From contig NZ_JSEH01000006.1 in NCBI RefSeq assembly GCF_000801335.2, positions 124,001 through 188,000 on the forward strand: 64,000 nucleotides of DNA, read 5' to 3'. The stretch is from Desulfovibrio sp. TomC. GTDB taxonomy: Bacteria > Desulfobacterota > Desulfovibrionia > Desulfovibrionales > Desulfovibrionaceae. How positions within the stretch are numbered: the first letter of the stretch is position 1; each line of letters begins with the position of its first letter. The position numbers were made by a program, and so were the translations under genes. The notes below the pieces were generated by a model. It was not told the origin of the DNA and searched no databases. It saw nothing but the letters and a program-made list of their open reading frames with translations. Of the stretch, positions 1-8,231 are shown piece after piece.

Positions 1-22
1 GCACCTTTCCCCCCGCACCATC

Positions 23-58
23 AAAAAAGCCGCCGGCATCACTGCCGGCGGCTTTTTT
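23..58. terminator. Bidirectional rho-independent terminator
   Basis: A perfect 16-bp inverted repeat with a 4-nt loop (39-42) has an A-run on its left edge and a T-run on its right edge, so it can end transcription in both directions. It lies just beyond the 3' end of the minus-strand gene that stops at 76, and probably also serves a plus-strand gene lying before the window. Confidence 0.85.
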
Positions 59-75
59 GTCGGTGCAGGGGGAGA

Positions 76-507
76 TCAGCCCTTGTCAATGTAGGGCTTG
101 CACTCGACGGTCAGATGCTTTTTGAAATGCTTCTTGAGCACCAGGGCCTTGCAGGCGGCGCATTGGAAGGTTACCAATCCACCGAGGTTGGCGTTTCGCA
201 GGCGAAAAACCCGCGGCTCGTCGGCCCGCCAATCCTCGGTCTTGGCGCCGCAACAGTCGCAGTGCACGTCGTAGGCCGGGGGATAGGTGAAATCCCAATA
301 GGCCAAAAGCGTTTCCCACTCGGCGATAGGTTCGGGCCGCTCCTCGGGTTCGGGCCGACAGGCCGGATCGAGAACATAGAGCGCTCGCAGCAGCTCCGGC
401 AGCACGGCCTCGTGGCACTTGGCCCACAGTTCGGGGCTGATACGCACGCCGCGCGGCGTGCCGGCGGCGTCAAAGAGTTCCAGGAAATGGGGCGAAATGG
501 GCGGCAC
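76..507 (-). CDS. Conserved hypothetical zinc-ribbon-like protein
   Basis: A protein of 143 residues starting at GTG 507. AAGGAG lies a few bases upstream on the minus strand, which is why I prefer this start to the longer open frame reaching 822. The C-terminal half carries two Cys-x2-Cys pairs (CDCC and CAAC, about 30 residues apart) that could hold a zinc ion, followed by a lysine-rich end. I do not recognise a family or function. It is divergent from parB and ends against a bidirectional terminator, so it is probably a single-gene unit. Confidence 0.65.
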   Translation of the reverse strand: MPPISPHFLELFDAAGTPRGVRISPELWAKCHEAVLPELLRALYVLDPACRPEPEERPEPIAEWETLLAYWDFTYPPAYDVHCDCCGAKTEDWRADEPRVFRLRNANLGGLVTFQCAACKALVLKKHFKKHLTVECKPYIDKG

Positions 508-643
508 GGATGGCTCCTTGGCTGGCGGCGGACACGACCGGATGGATCGCGGCGGCCATTGAAAAAGAATCGAAACAGGGTAACCCTCAAGACGGAAGCG
601 CCACGGGCGTCGTCCGAAAACTACGATAAGAAGGAATGCATCC

Positions 644-1576
644 ATGGCGCAAGCCCAAAAAGGATTGGGCCGGGGGCTTGAGGCCCTGCTCGGCGGTTTT
701 GGGGAAGAGCGGGAGACCGACAACGCCGTCCTGGTCCTGCCCCTGGAGGGCGTCCGGGCCAATCCCGACCAACCCCGGCGCGCGTTTTCCGACGAGGCCT
801 TGGCCGAACTGGCGGATTCCATCCGCGAGCAGGGGTTGCTGCAGCCGGTGTTGGTGCGACCGGTTTCGGGACACGGCCCGGCCAGCTACGAAATCGTGGC
901 CGGCGAGCGGCGCTGGCGGGCCGCCCGGCTGGCCGGGTTGACGGAAATTCCGGTGCTGGTGCGCCAGGTGGATGAGGAAACCGGCTTTGCCCTGGCCCTG
1001 GTGGAGAACCTCCAGCGCGAAGACTTAAATCCCATGGAAGAGGCGGCCGGCTACCAACAGTTGGTCAACCGCTACGGCCTGAGTCAGGACGCCGTCGCCA
1101 AAAAAGTCGGCAAAAGTCGCTCCGCCGTGGCCAACGCCCTGCGGCTCAACGCCCTGTCCGAACCCATCCGGACCGATCTGGCCGAAGGCCGGCTGACGGC
1201 CGGCCATGCCCGGGCCTTGCTGGCCTTGCCCGAGGGCGATTTGCGCGAGGCCCTGTGGCGGCGCATCGTTGACGACGGACTCAGCGTCCGCGAGGCCGAG
1301 GCGGCTGCCGGCTATGCCAAGGCCCACGGCTGCCTGCCCGAGGCCGGGGCCGGGCCGGCGGCGGAAAACAGCCGCAAACCCGCAGCCAAACCGGCCGTGG
1401 ACGGCCGTCTGGTCAGTCTCGAAGCCCTGCTGACCGAACGGGCCGGGGTGCTGGTCAAAACCGCCGGCACGGCCGAACACGGCCGATTGACCTTCCACTT
1501 CAGTTCCCGCCGCGAACTGGAGGGGCTGCTTGAGCGCTTCAATCTCCAGCCGGCCGCTCTGGGAGACGAGGTGTGA
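644..1576 (+). CDS. parB: Chromosome-partitioning protein ParB
   Basis: ParB/Spo0J family, 310 residues. These proteins bind parS sites, hydrolyse CTP and spread as a clamp to organise the replication-origin region. The N-terminus has the short GLGRGLEALL motif that contacts ParA in relatives. The CTP-binding motif GERRWRAAR is at 88-96, a second conserved block (ENLQREDLNP) begins at 121, and the helix-turn-helix lies at about 147-170. AAGGAA precedes the ATG. No parA is adjacent here, so its partner must be elsewhere. The stop codon overlaps the GTG start of the next gene. Confidence 0.95.
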   Translation: MAQAQKGLGRGLEALLGGFGEERETDNAVLVLPLEGVRANPDQPRRAFSDEALAELADSIREQGLLQPVLVRPVSGHGPASYEIVAGERRWRAARLAGLTEIPVLVRQVDEETGFALALVENLQREDLNPMEEAAGYQQLVNRYGLSQDAVAKKVGKSRSAVANALRLNALSEPIRTDLAEGRLTAGHARALLALPEGDLREALWRRIVDDGLSVREAEAAAGYAKAHGCLPEAGAGPAAENSRKPAAKPAVDGRLVSLEALLTERAGVLVKTAGTAEHGRLTFHFSSRRELEGLLERFNLQPAALGDEV

Positions 1577-2607
1577 ATGCCGCTTCGGACCTGCCCCGTT
1601 TGGCCGACGCCCTGACCCGGGCGGCCAAACGGCCCATCGTGGTCGTGGGCGACAGCATGCTCGACCACTATCTCATGGGCGAGGTGAGCCGTATTTCCCC
1701 GGAAGCGCCTGTACCGGTGGTGCGGGTGGGCAGCGAGCGCCATCTGGCCGGCGGGGCCGGCAACGTGGCCCGCAACATCGCTGCCCTGGGCGGGAAACCG
1801 GTTTTGGTGTCGGCCACGGGCGATGACGACGCCGGGAGTATGTTGGCTGCGCTTCTGGAGCACGAAGGCATCGAGGCTTTGCTCGTGCGCGACCGCACCA
1901 GGCCGACCACCATCAAGACGCGCATCATCGCCCAGAACCAGCAGGTGGTGCGGGTGGACCGCGAATCCGACGCCCAACTCTCCGATCGGGCGCGCCAGGG
2001 CCTGATCGACGGCTTGACCGGGCTGGTGCGCCAGGCCGGGGTGGTGGTGGTCTCGGACTATGCCAAGGGCGTCATTGGTCGCGAGCTCATGGACGCCCTG
2101 CGCCTGGCCATGGCTGATCTCGACCCCAAGCCCCTGGTGTTGGTTGATCCCAAACCAGCCAATGCCGCCTGCTACGGCGGGGTCGATCTGCTGACGCCAA
2201 ACCTCAAGGAAACCCTGGAGATGGCCGGCCCCCGGGGGCTGGTCCGGGAATCGGGACCGCGCGGCGTGCTGCGGGCCGGGCTGGCCCTTTTCAAGTCCGT
2301 GCGCTGCAAACATCTGTGCGTGACGCTTGGACCGGATGGCATCGCGCTTTTTCGCACGCCCTCGGATGTGACGCATATTCCCACGGCCGCACGGCGCGTC
2401 TATGACGTCACCGGGGCCGGCGATTCGGTCATGGCCGCCCTGGCTTGCGGTCTGGCTGGCGGGCTTGATCTGCTCGACGCCTGTATCCTTTCCAATTATT
2501 GTGCCGGTATCGCCGTCTCCCAGGTGGGCGCCGTGGCGGTCGCGCGGCAGGAGCTGACGGCCGTGCTGGCGCGCGCGACGCCCCCGACCATGGAACGCTG
2601 GCTCTAG
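1573..2607 (+). CDS. rfaE1: D-glycero-beta-D-manno-heptose-7-phosphate kinase (kinase-only form)
   Basis: PfkB/ribokinase-family kinase of 344 residues that phosphorylates heptose-7-phosphate at C1 on the way to ADP-heptose for the lipopolysaccharide inner core. Visible signatures are GDSMLDHY (26-33), GGAGNVARN (60-68) and the nucleotide/anion-hole GAGD at 281-284. Escherichia coli HldE carries an extra C-terminal nucleotidyltransferase domain that is absent here, so this is the separate kinase form and an adenylyltransferase must be encoded elsewhere. It starts at GTG 1573, overlapping the parB stop, which implies translational coupling. Confidence 0.88.
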   Translation: MNAASDLPRLADALTRAAKRPIVVVGDSMLDHYLMGEVSRISPEAPVPVVRVGSERHLAGGAGNVARNIAALGGKPVLVSATGDDDAGSMLAALLEHEGIEALLVRDRTRPTTIKTRIIAQNQQVVRVDRESDAQLSDRARQGLIDGLTGLVRQAGVVVVSDYAKGVIGRELMDALRLAMADLDPKPLVLVDPKPANAACYGGVDLLTPNLKETLEMAGPRGLVRESGPRGVLRAGLALFKSVRCKHLCVTLGPDGIALFRTPSDVTHIPTAARRVYDVTGAGDSVMAALACGLAGGLDLLDACILSNYCAGIAVSQVGAVAVARQELTAVLARATPPTMERWL

Positions 2608-2642
2608 CTGGCGCAACTCCCAACGCAAGGCTGGAGCCGATT

Positions 2643-2975
2643 TTGACCAGTACCCCATCGGAAGCAAGCCAGAGCTGGACGCTGACGGCTGGCGATTCAC
2701 CGGGACAGGTGATCCTGAGCGGCGAAATTGATTTCGCCTCGGCCCCGGCCGTGCGCGCGCGCCTGTTGGCGGCCATGGACTGCGACGCCAAGGAAATCGT
2801 GCTGCATCTGGCCGATCTGGCCTATATCGACAGCTCCGGGCTGGCCCTTTTCATTGAGGCCCGCAAACTGTTGGCCGAATCCGGGCGCACCATTCGTATT
2901 GCCGACATCTCGGGGCAGGTCCGCAAACTGTTTCGGCTGACTCAACTCGGCGAACTGTTCGGCCTGCCTGAGTAA
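2643..2975 (+). CDS. mlaB: STAS-domain protein, probable MlaB component
   Basis: A small cytoplasmic STAS protein of 110 residues. The conserved loop reads YIDSSGLALF; its serine is the residue phosphorylated in anti-sigma-factor antagonists and functionally important in MlaB. I chose TTG 2643 because TGGAG lies six bases upstream. The longer open frame from 2499 runs inside the kinase gene. Position directly before permease, ATPase and MCE genes points to MlaB, which stabilises and regulates the MlaFE transporter. A stand-alone anti-sigma antagonist is the alternative, but no anti-sigma kinase is nearby. Confidence 0.75.
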   Translation: MTSTPSEASQSWTLTAGDSPGQVILSGEIDFASAPAVRARLLAAMDCDAKEIVLHLADLAYIDSSGLALFIEARKLLAESGRTIRIADISGQVRKLFRLTQLGELFGLPE

Positions 2976-2999
2976 CGGCTTTCGGCGCACGACAGGGCA

Positions 3000-3770
3000 A
3001 TGGGCAGGAAGCAAAACGAACTGGGCGCGTTGGTCGGGCTGGTGTCCGGCTTGCTGCGCTGCGGCGCGGCCGCGGTCAATCCCCTGCGCCGGTCCAAAAC
3101 CTACCTCCGTTCCCGTACCGTCAGCCACCTCGCCTGGGTGGGGGCTGATTCCCTGGGCATCGTCAGCATCATCGCCGCCTGCGTGGGCATCATCCTGGCC
3201 TTGCAGGCCGCCATCCAGTTGGAAAAAGTCGGGGCCATGAGCTATGTGGCCAATCTGGTGGGCTTTTCCCTGGTCACCGAGCTCGGCCCGCTCCTCACCT
3301 GCCTGATCCTGTCCGGCCGGGCCGGGGCCGCGTTTACCGCGGAAATCGCCACCATGCAGATCAACGAGGAAATCGACGCCTTAAACGTCATGGGCATCGA
3401 GCCGGTGCGCTTTCTGGTGTGGCCCAAATTCGTGGCCATGGCCGTCATGGCCCCGCTGCTCACCTTGTGGGCCGACGCCGTGGGCATCACGGCCGGCGGG
3501 GTGTTCGCCTCCCTGGCCCTGGGGCTTTCGGGCAAGGTCTACTTCGAACAGACCGCGTATTTTCTCGGCTTTCGCGACCTGCTTTCCGGCCTGGTCAAAA
3601 GCGCCGGATTTGGGGTGGCCATCACGGTCATTTCCTGCTGGCAGGGTTTTTTGGCCCGGGAAGGCGCGGCGGACGTTGGCCGGCGCACCACCAGCGCCGT
3701 GGTCCAGTCCATCTTCGTCATGATTCTTTTGGATTTGTTTTTTACCGCGCTCAATTATATCTTCCGCTAA
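3000..3770 (+). CDS. mlaE: MlaE-family phospholipid ABC transporter permease
   Basis: An inner-membrane permease of 256 residues, the usual MlaE length. It has about five hydrophobic segments and a conserved central section rich in Glu, Gly and Ala (around ELGPLLTCLILSGRAGAAF) that is typical of the MlaE family. With MlaF and MlaD it would move phospholipids between inner and outer membranes to keep outer-membrane asymmetry. It lies 24 bp after the STAS gene and 15 bp before the ATPase gene, in one operon. Confidence 0.92.
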   Translation: MGRKQNELGALVGLVSGLLRCGAAAVNPLRRSKTYLRSRTVSHLAWVGADSLGIVSIIAACVGIILALQAAIQLEKVGAMSYVANLVGFSLVTELGPLLTCLILSGRAGAAFTAEIATMQINEEIDALNVMGIEPVRFLVWPKFVAMAVMAPLLTLWADAVGITAGGVFASLALGLSGKVYFEQTAYFLGFRDLLSGLVKSAGFGVAITVISCWQGFLAREGAADVGRRTTSAVVQSIFVMILLDLFFTALNYIFR

Positions 3771-3785
3771 ACGAGGAGACTTTGC

Positions 3786-4613
3786 GTGGCTGGCCGTCTG
3801 GAATCCCCTGCAATTGCGCTTTCCGACGTCAGTGTCGGCTACGGCGACCGGGTGGTGCTCTCGGGAGTGACCACGGTGCTGCCTGGCGGCCAGGTGAGCG
3901 TCATACTCGGCGGTTCGGGCTGCGGCAAATCCACCCTGCTTCGCAACATTATCGGCCTCGTCCCCATCAAGTCCGGGCGCATCGTGCTGGGCGGGCGGGA
4001 CATGGAACACCTGTCCCCGGCCGACCGGCTCGACACCAGACGGCGCATGGGGGTGCTTTTTCAGGATGGGGCACTGCTCGGGTCCCTGCGTCTGGGCGAG
4101 AACATCGCCCTGCCCCTGCGCGAGCATACGGAACTGTCCAATTCGCTTATCGAGGAAATCGTCCATATGAAGCTCAAACTGGTCGGCTTGGACGACTTCA
4201 TGGACTACTACCCCAGCGAACTGTCCGGCGGGATGCGCAAACGGGCCGGACTGGCCCGGGCCATGGCCCTGGACCCGGCCGTGCTGCTGTGCGACGAGCC
4301 GACGTCGGGACTTGATCCGATCACCGCCGCCGACATGGACCAGCTCATTCTCGAACTGCGGGCCACCTTTGACATGACCATCGTGGTCGTCTCCCATGAC
4401 CTGGAAAGCCTCGCGGCCATTGCCGACCATGTCGTGGTCTTAAGCGCCGGCAAGATGTTGTTTGAAGGTCCGTTGCCAAAGCTTGCGACCTGCGACGACC
4501 CGTTCATCAAACAGTTTCTGGCCCGCCAACCCAGCCGCGAAAGTCGCATTCTTGGCCAGGATTGGGCCGCCATGAACGAGAAACGGCGTGCGTCTCTCGC
4601 CGGGAGGCCCTGA
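3786..4613 (+). CDS. mlaF: MlaF-family phospholipid ABC transporter ATPase
   Basis: ATP-binding subunit of 275 residues. The Walker A motif GGSGCGKST is at 42-50, the ABC signature LSGGM at 146-150, Walker B VLLCDE at 166-171 and the switch histidine at 204 within VVSHD. It starts at GTG 3786 with a strong GAGGAG ribosome-binding site. It would power the MlaE permease encoded just upstream. The stop codon is one base before the ATG of the MCE-domain gene. Confidence 0.94.
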   Translation: MAGRLESPAIALSDVSVGYGDRVVLSGVTTVLPGGQVSVILGGSGCGKSTLLRNIIGLVPIKSGRIVLGGRDMEHLSPADRLDTRRRMGVLFQDGALLGSLRLGENIALPLREHTELSNSLIEEIVHMKLKLVGLDDFMDYYPSELSGGMRKRAGLARAMALDPAVLLCDEPTSGLDPITAADMDQLILELRATFDMTIVVVSHDLESLAAIADHVVVLSAGKMLFEGPLPKLATCDDPFIKQFLARQPSRESRILGQDWAAMNEKRRASLAGRP

Positions 4614-4614
4614 T

Positions 4615-5526
4615 ATGCTCTCTGCCAAAGCCAGCCGTTCGGAATATATCAAGGCCGCCGTGACCCTGGCCCTGGGACTGTGCATCCTGGGCGGGTTCAT
4701 GGTGGTGCTCGGCGGCAACTGGTTTTGGGTCAAGTACGACATGTACGACATCCGGTTCACCTCCATCAAGGACCTGAACCGGGGCCGGCCGGTCAAATAC
4801 GCCGGCCTGGATGTCGGGCGGGTCGAGGACATCAGCCTGGATATTCACGACCCCCGCTCCATCCTGGTGAAAATCGCCATCAAACAAGGCTTTCCGCTCT
4901 TTGCCGGCACCGTGGCCCGCATCGCCCAGAAGGGGCTGGTGGGGGATTATTATGTTCTGCTGGAACTGCGCGGCCAGCCCGGGGACAAACTCGTCCCGGG
5001 CGGGACCATTCCGGCCATCGTCACCATGGACATGCAGGAACTGGCGGCCAAGGCCGGCGAACTGCTGGATGACATCCGTCCGAAAATTAACGAGATCGCC
5101 GAAAACATCGCCAACCTGTTTACGCCGGAAAATACCGAATCCCTGAAAAAAGCCCTGGAAGGGACGCCGAAACTGGTGGAAGACCTGCGGCTGGCCGCGG
5201 GCGACTTCCGCCGCAATTGGGAGTCTTTGTCCACCAAGGGCGGCAAGGCGGCCGAAACCCTGGATGCGTCGCTCAGGCGCATGGACAAGGCCGTAACCAC
5301 TGTCGAAGCCGAACTGACCAAGACCCTGGGCACGTTTCGCACCCAGGCCACCGGCGTTGGCGGCCTGGTCGCCGACGTGCGCCAGGGCTTTAACTACGAT
5401 CAGGAACAGCTCGAGGACATCCTCAAGAACCTCAACCGTACGAGCCGGGAAGTCCGGGAACTCGCCGCAAGGCTGCGGGAGCGTCCCTGGGAACTCATCC
5501 GGCCGCCATCAGGACCAGCAAAATGA
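4615..5526 (+). CDS. mlaD: MlaD-like MCE-domain periplasmic lipid-binding protein
   Basis: A protein of 303 residues anchored by one N-terminal membrane segment (about residues 10-32), followed by a single MCE domain (roughly 38-120) and a long helical C-terminal region. E. coli MlaD is about 180 residues, so the C-terminal helical extension is a notable difference and may build a longer channel or needle. ATG 4615 follows the ATPase stop directly and has GGGAGG upstream. I rejected the earlier in-frame codon at 4588, which lies inside mlaF. It overlaps the lipoprotein gene by ATGA. Confidence 0.9.
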   Translation: MLSAKASRSEYIKAAVTLALGLCILGGFMVVLGGNWFWVKYDMYDIRFTSIKDLNRGRPVKYAGLDVGRVEDISLDIHDPRSILVKIAIKQGFPLFAGTVARIAQKGLVGDYYVLLELRGQPGDKLVPGGTIPAIVTMDMQELAAKAGELLDDIRPKINEIAENIANLFTPENTESLKKALEGTPKLVEDLRLAAGDFRRNWESLSTKGGKAAETLDASLRRMDKAVTTVEAELTKTLGTFRTQATGVGGLVADVRQGFNYDQEQLEDILKNLNRTSREVRELAARLRERPWELIRPPSGPAK

Positions 5527-6158
5527 GCACGCTTCGTCTTTTCGCCCGCATGGCCCTGTGCGGCCTTTTCGCCGCCGCCCTGTCCGGTTGCTTCGGCAAA
5601 CCGCCCCCGGAGCAGCGCTATTTGCGCGTGGCCATGGAATCGACCCCCTGCCCTGGAGCCGCCAGCCAGCAGCATCGCCTGCCGCTTGGCTTCAAGCCGC
5701 TCAAGTCGCTGGAAAATCTGGACCGGACCGCCGTCATGACCGCCCAGAATCAGGTGTTGACGGCAAGCCTGCAGTATTATTGGGAAGGCGCGCCCCAGGA
5801 CGTGGTCGGCGGCATCCTGCGCCAGGGCATAGAATGCCAATCCACGGCGTTAACGCCGGTGGATTACCAGCCGCGCGTCGAGCACGATGCCGTGCTCACC
5901 GGCGAACTCACGGCCTTTAATGTCGATTACACCGACGGCGGCCGGTTCGTGGTCTCCCTGCACCTCGACCTGTGGACCAAGAACATGGGCGCCCGCATCT
6001 CCACCGGCGATTTTAACGCCTACGCCCCCCTGCCCGACTTCCAGGGCGATACCATTGCCAAGGCGGCCACCGATGCCCTGGGCCGGGTCACTCCCAAAGT
6101 CGTCGACTGGCTGGACCAGGGCATGCCCAAGCTGCAAAAGGCCCTGGAACATAAATAA
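5523..6158 (+). CDS. ABC-type transport auxiliary lipoprotein (PqiC/DUF330-like)
   Basis: Lipoprotein of 211 residues. A signal peptide ends in the lipobox LSGC with the lipidated cysteine at residue 23. Outer-membrane lipoproteins of the PqiC/DUF330 group accompany MCE transporters and may bridge them to the outer membrane. The start overlaps the MCE gene stop as ATGA, so it belongs to the same operon. There is no MlaC-type soluble carrier in the cluster, so this lipoprotein may take over part of the periplasmic transfer. Family assignment rests on context and general features rather than a diagnostic motif. Confidence 0.72.
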   Translation: MSTLRLFARMALCGLFAAALSGCFGKPPPEQRYLRVAMESTPCPGAASQQHRLPLGFKPLKSLENLDRTAVMTAQNQVLTASLQYYWEGAPQDVVGGILRQGIECQSTALTPVDYQPRVEHDAVLTGELTAFNVDYTDGGRFVVSLHLDLWTKNMGARISTGDFNAYAPLPDFQGDTIAKAATDALGRVTPKVVDWLDQGMPKLQKALEHK

Positions 6159-6173
6159 CCGCGAGGGACGGCC

Positions 6174-6572
6174 ATGTTCGCCTTTACCTGGATTGCCGAA
6201 CGCCGGATCGAGGAAGCCATGCGCCGGGGGGAATTTGAGAACCTGGAAAACCAGGGTCGCCGGATCGAATACGAGGACGATTCCATGGTTCCGGCCGACT
6301 TGCGCATGGCCTACAAGATTTTGAAGAACGCCGGGTATCTGCCGCCGGAGCTGCTGGAAGAAAAAGAGATCATCACTGCCGCCGAACTGCTGGCCGCCGC
6401 AACCGACGAGCAGGAACGTTACCGGCAGATGCAAAAGCTCAATCTCCTCGTCGCCAAGGCCAATGCCCGTCGCCGCAGTCCGCTCACTTTGGAAAAAGAC
6501 GCGGCCTACTACCAGAAGGTGGTGGAACGGATATCGGTCAGGAAGCCGGGGAACGAGCCAGAATCCCGTTAA
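6174..6572 (+). CDS. DUF1992 (DnaJ homologue subfamily C member 28-like) protein
   Basis: A protein of 132 residues opening with WIAERRIEEAMRRGEF and GRRIEYEDDS, the conserved core of the DUF1992 domain found in bacterial proteins and in eukaryotic DNAJC28. It contains no J domain. The molecular role is unknown. It follows the mla cluster by 15 bp and may be co-transcribed. Its 3' end overlaps the tail of the opposing TetR gene by 35 bp, a convergent overlap. Confidence 0.8.
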   Translation: MFAFTWIAERRIEEAMRRGEFENLENQGRRIEYEDDSMVPADLRMAYKILKNAGYLPPELLEEKEIITAAELLAAATDEQERYRQMQKLNLLVAKANARRRSPLTLEKDAAYYQKVVERISVRKPGNEPESR

Positions 6573-7161
6573 GGAGCAGGGTGCAGGCCGTTTGGCCCAA
6601 CTGGGTCGTCTCCCCCTCGGTTTCGCCGCCCGGCGCAAGCCGGCCCGAAATACGCAACTCCGTCAGTCCGTGGACCATGGCCCAGGCGGCCATGGCCATG
6701 GACGCGACAGGTCCCTCCCGAAAAATCCCCGCTTCCTGGCCCCTGGTCAGGCTGGCCGCCAGGGCGTCATAGGCGGCGCTTTCGGATTCAGCCAGTTCCG
6801 GCTGCCCGCCAACGCCCGGCCGCTCTTGTCCGAACATCAGCCGGTACATGGCCGGATGGGCTTGGCCCAGGGCGATATAGCGCCGGCTGGCTTCCAGAAA
6901 CCGGGCCTCATGGGCATCGGGGTATAGGTCCATGGTGGCGACAAGGCTCTGGGCCAGTCGACTAAAACCCCGGGCGGCCAAGGCGGCCAGGAGGTCGGCC
7001 TTGTCGGCAAAATGCCGATACGGGGCGCTGTGGCTGACCCCGATTTCCCGGGCCAGGGCGCGCAGGCTCAGGCCCTCGACGCCGACCGTTTCCAGCAGCC
7101 GTTCCCCGGCTGTAAGCAGTTCCTGACGCAAATTTCCGTGATGATAGGGGGCTGGCGACAT
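6538..7161 (-). CDS. TetR/AcrR-family transcriptional regulator
   Basis: A regulator of 207 residues with an N-terminal helix-turn-helix at about 30-50 (LSLRALAREIGVSHSAPYRH) and a C-terminal ligand-binding domain of the WHG/TetR_C type. AAGGAT sits before ATG 7161; the longer frame upstream lacks family sequence. It is divergent from a flavodoxin-fold reductase gene, and a near-perfect 17-bp palindrome in the shared intergenic region is its likely operator. TetR repressors commonly control a divergent neighbour and themselves. Confidence 0.88.
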   Translation of the reverse strand: MSPAPYHHGNLRQELLTAGERLLETVGVEGLSLRALAREIGVSHSAPYRHFADKADLLAALAARGFSRLAQSLVATMDLYPDAHEARFLEASRRYIALGQAHPAMYRLMFGQERPGVGGQPELAESESAAYDALAASLTRGQEAGIFREGPVASMAMAAWAMVHGLTELRISGRLAPGGETEGETTQLGQTACTLLLNGILARSPAS

Positions 7162-7204
7162 AATGGATCCTTTGGTCGAGTGGTGGGGTGAGAGCAGCAA
7201 ACAA

Positions 7205-7221
7205 TGTTGACGCTGTCTACA
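7205..7221. promoter_or_regulatory. Probable TetR operator
   Basis: TGTTGACGCTGTCTACA is an imperfect palindrome of two 7-bp arms around GCT, with six of seven positions pairing. It lies 44 bp before the TetR start codon and 56 bp before the divergent reductase gene, where one bound dimer could repress both. Binding by this TetR protein is inferred from position and symmetry only. Confidence 0.5.
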
Positions 7222-7276
7222 TAAAGTTTTCCCCGATGTTTCCATTGGCAACATTGGCAGCCGGGAGAGAAACGCA

Positions 7277-8041
7277 ATGGCGGCAACGTGGTTGGTGCTC
7301 GATGCCCTGGGCGGGGAAGGAGGCGGCCGGGCCGCCATTGGTCTGGCGGTGCGGCAACAGGCAGCGCTGGTGGGGGTGCGCCTGGACGTGGCCTGTCTGC
7401 CGGAAACAGACGTCGCGCCCTGCCGGGGCTGGTTTGGCTGTGCTGCCTCCAAAGGGGCCACGGTTCACCTGGTGCATCTGGCCAGGATGTCCGGCGATGC
7501 CGAGGCCTTGGTTGAACTGGCGGACCAGCGGGACAGGGTGGACGGCGTGTGTCTGACCTACCCGCTCTACGCCGACCAGTTGCCCGGCCAGGTGCTTGAG
7601 GTCCTGGCCTGGCTGGCCGAACGGAGAAGGGAAATCCCGCCGGCCAAACCGCAACGTTTCTTTGCCGTGGCCAATTGCGGTTTCCCCGAAGCGGTCGATA
7701 ACGATGGTTCCCTGGAGATGTGCCGGCTCTTTGCCGCTGAGGCGGGCTTCGCCTGGATGGGCGGTTGCGCCGTTGGCGGCGGCGGCCTGTACGAGGGGCG
7801 GGCGCTGGCGTCGCTGGGCTGGCTGGGACGCCGGGCGCGCACGGCGCTGGCGTAAAAGACCGCGCTGCTCCTGGCCCTGGAACAGCCTGATATCGCGGAA
7901 ACAAAGACCATTGCGGTCCCCTGCCCGCTGCCTGCCCGGGCGTATCTGTTCATGGCCGATTGGGGCTGGAAAAAGGCTTTGCGCCGGCACAAAGGCGTAA
8001 TTGACGGGTCTGCCCGGCCTGACGCACGCGGGGCGTTGTAA
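7277..8041 (+). pseudogene. Flavodoxin-fold NAD(P)H-dependent reductase gene interrupted by an in-frame TAA
   Basis: The first open frame gives 192 residues and stops at TAA 7853-7855. In the same frame the sequence continues for 61 more sense codons to a stop at 8039-8041. The continuation is protein-like, including LPARAYLFMADWGWKKALRR, which resembles the C-terminus of NADPH-dependent FMN reductase-like proteins. The upstream part carries DGVCLTYPLYADQLPG and NCGFPEA, both typical of that flavodoxin-fold family. The likely explanation is a nonsense mutation or a sequencing error. TAA is not a selenocysteine codon. The truncated protein may retain the flavin-binding core. The gene is probably controlled by the divergent TetR regulator. 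Confidence 0.6.
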
Positions 8042-8081
8042 GAGGCCGGCGGCCGGGGACGAAGCCAGGAGGCAAGGAGAT

Positions 8082-8118
8082 GCCTCCGGCGGCCAAAGGG
8101 GTGACCCCTTTGGAATCC
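8082..8118 (-). repeat. Dispersed hairpin repeat of the GGCCGCCGGAGGC family, copy a
   Basis: Read on the minus strand, a palindrome built from CCAAAGGGG and CCCCTTTGG is followed by GGCCGCCGGAGGC. It lies between the convergent reductase and glycosyltransferase genes. Related copies are at 36245, 38343, 51841 and 63437. Confidence 0.65.
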
Positions 8119-8231
8119 CGACCGAAGGCAAGGGGTGATCCCTTGAAACTTGTTCCGTTGCCGGTGGCCGCAGGCGACGTTCCCCCAGTCCGTCGGGGCA
8201 TCAGCCGCCTTTTCCTGCCGCCTGTTCCCTT

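Noticed and set aside
7853-7855. TAA read as a recoded codon
   Set aside because: TAA is not used for selenocysteine or pyrrolysine, and there is no frameshift signal. A nonsense change or sequencing error is simpler.
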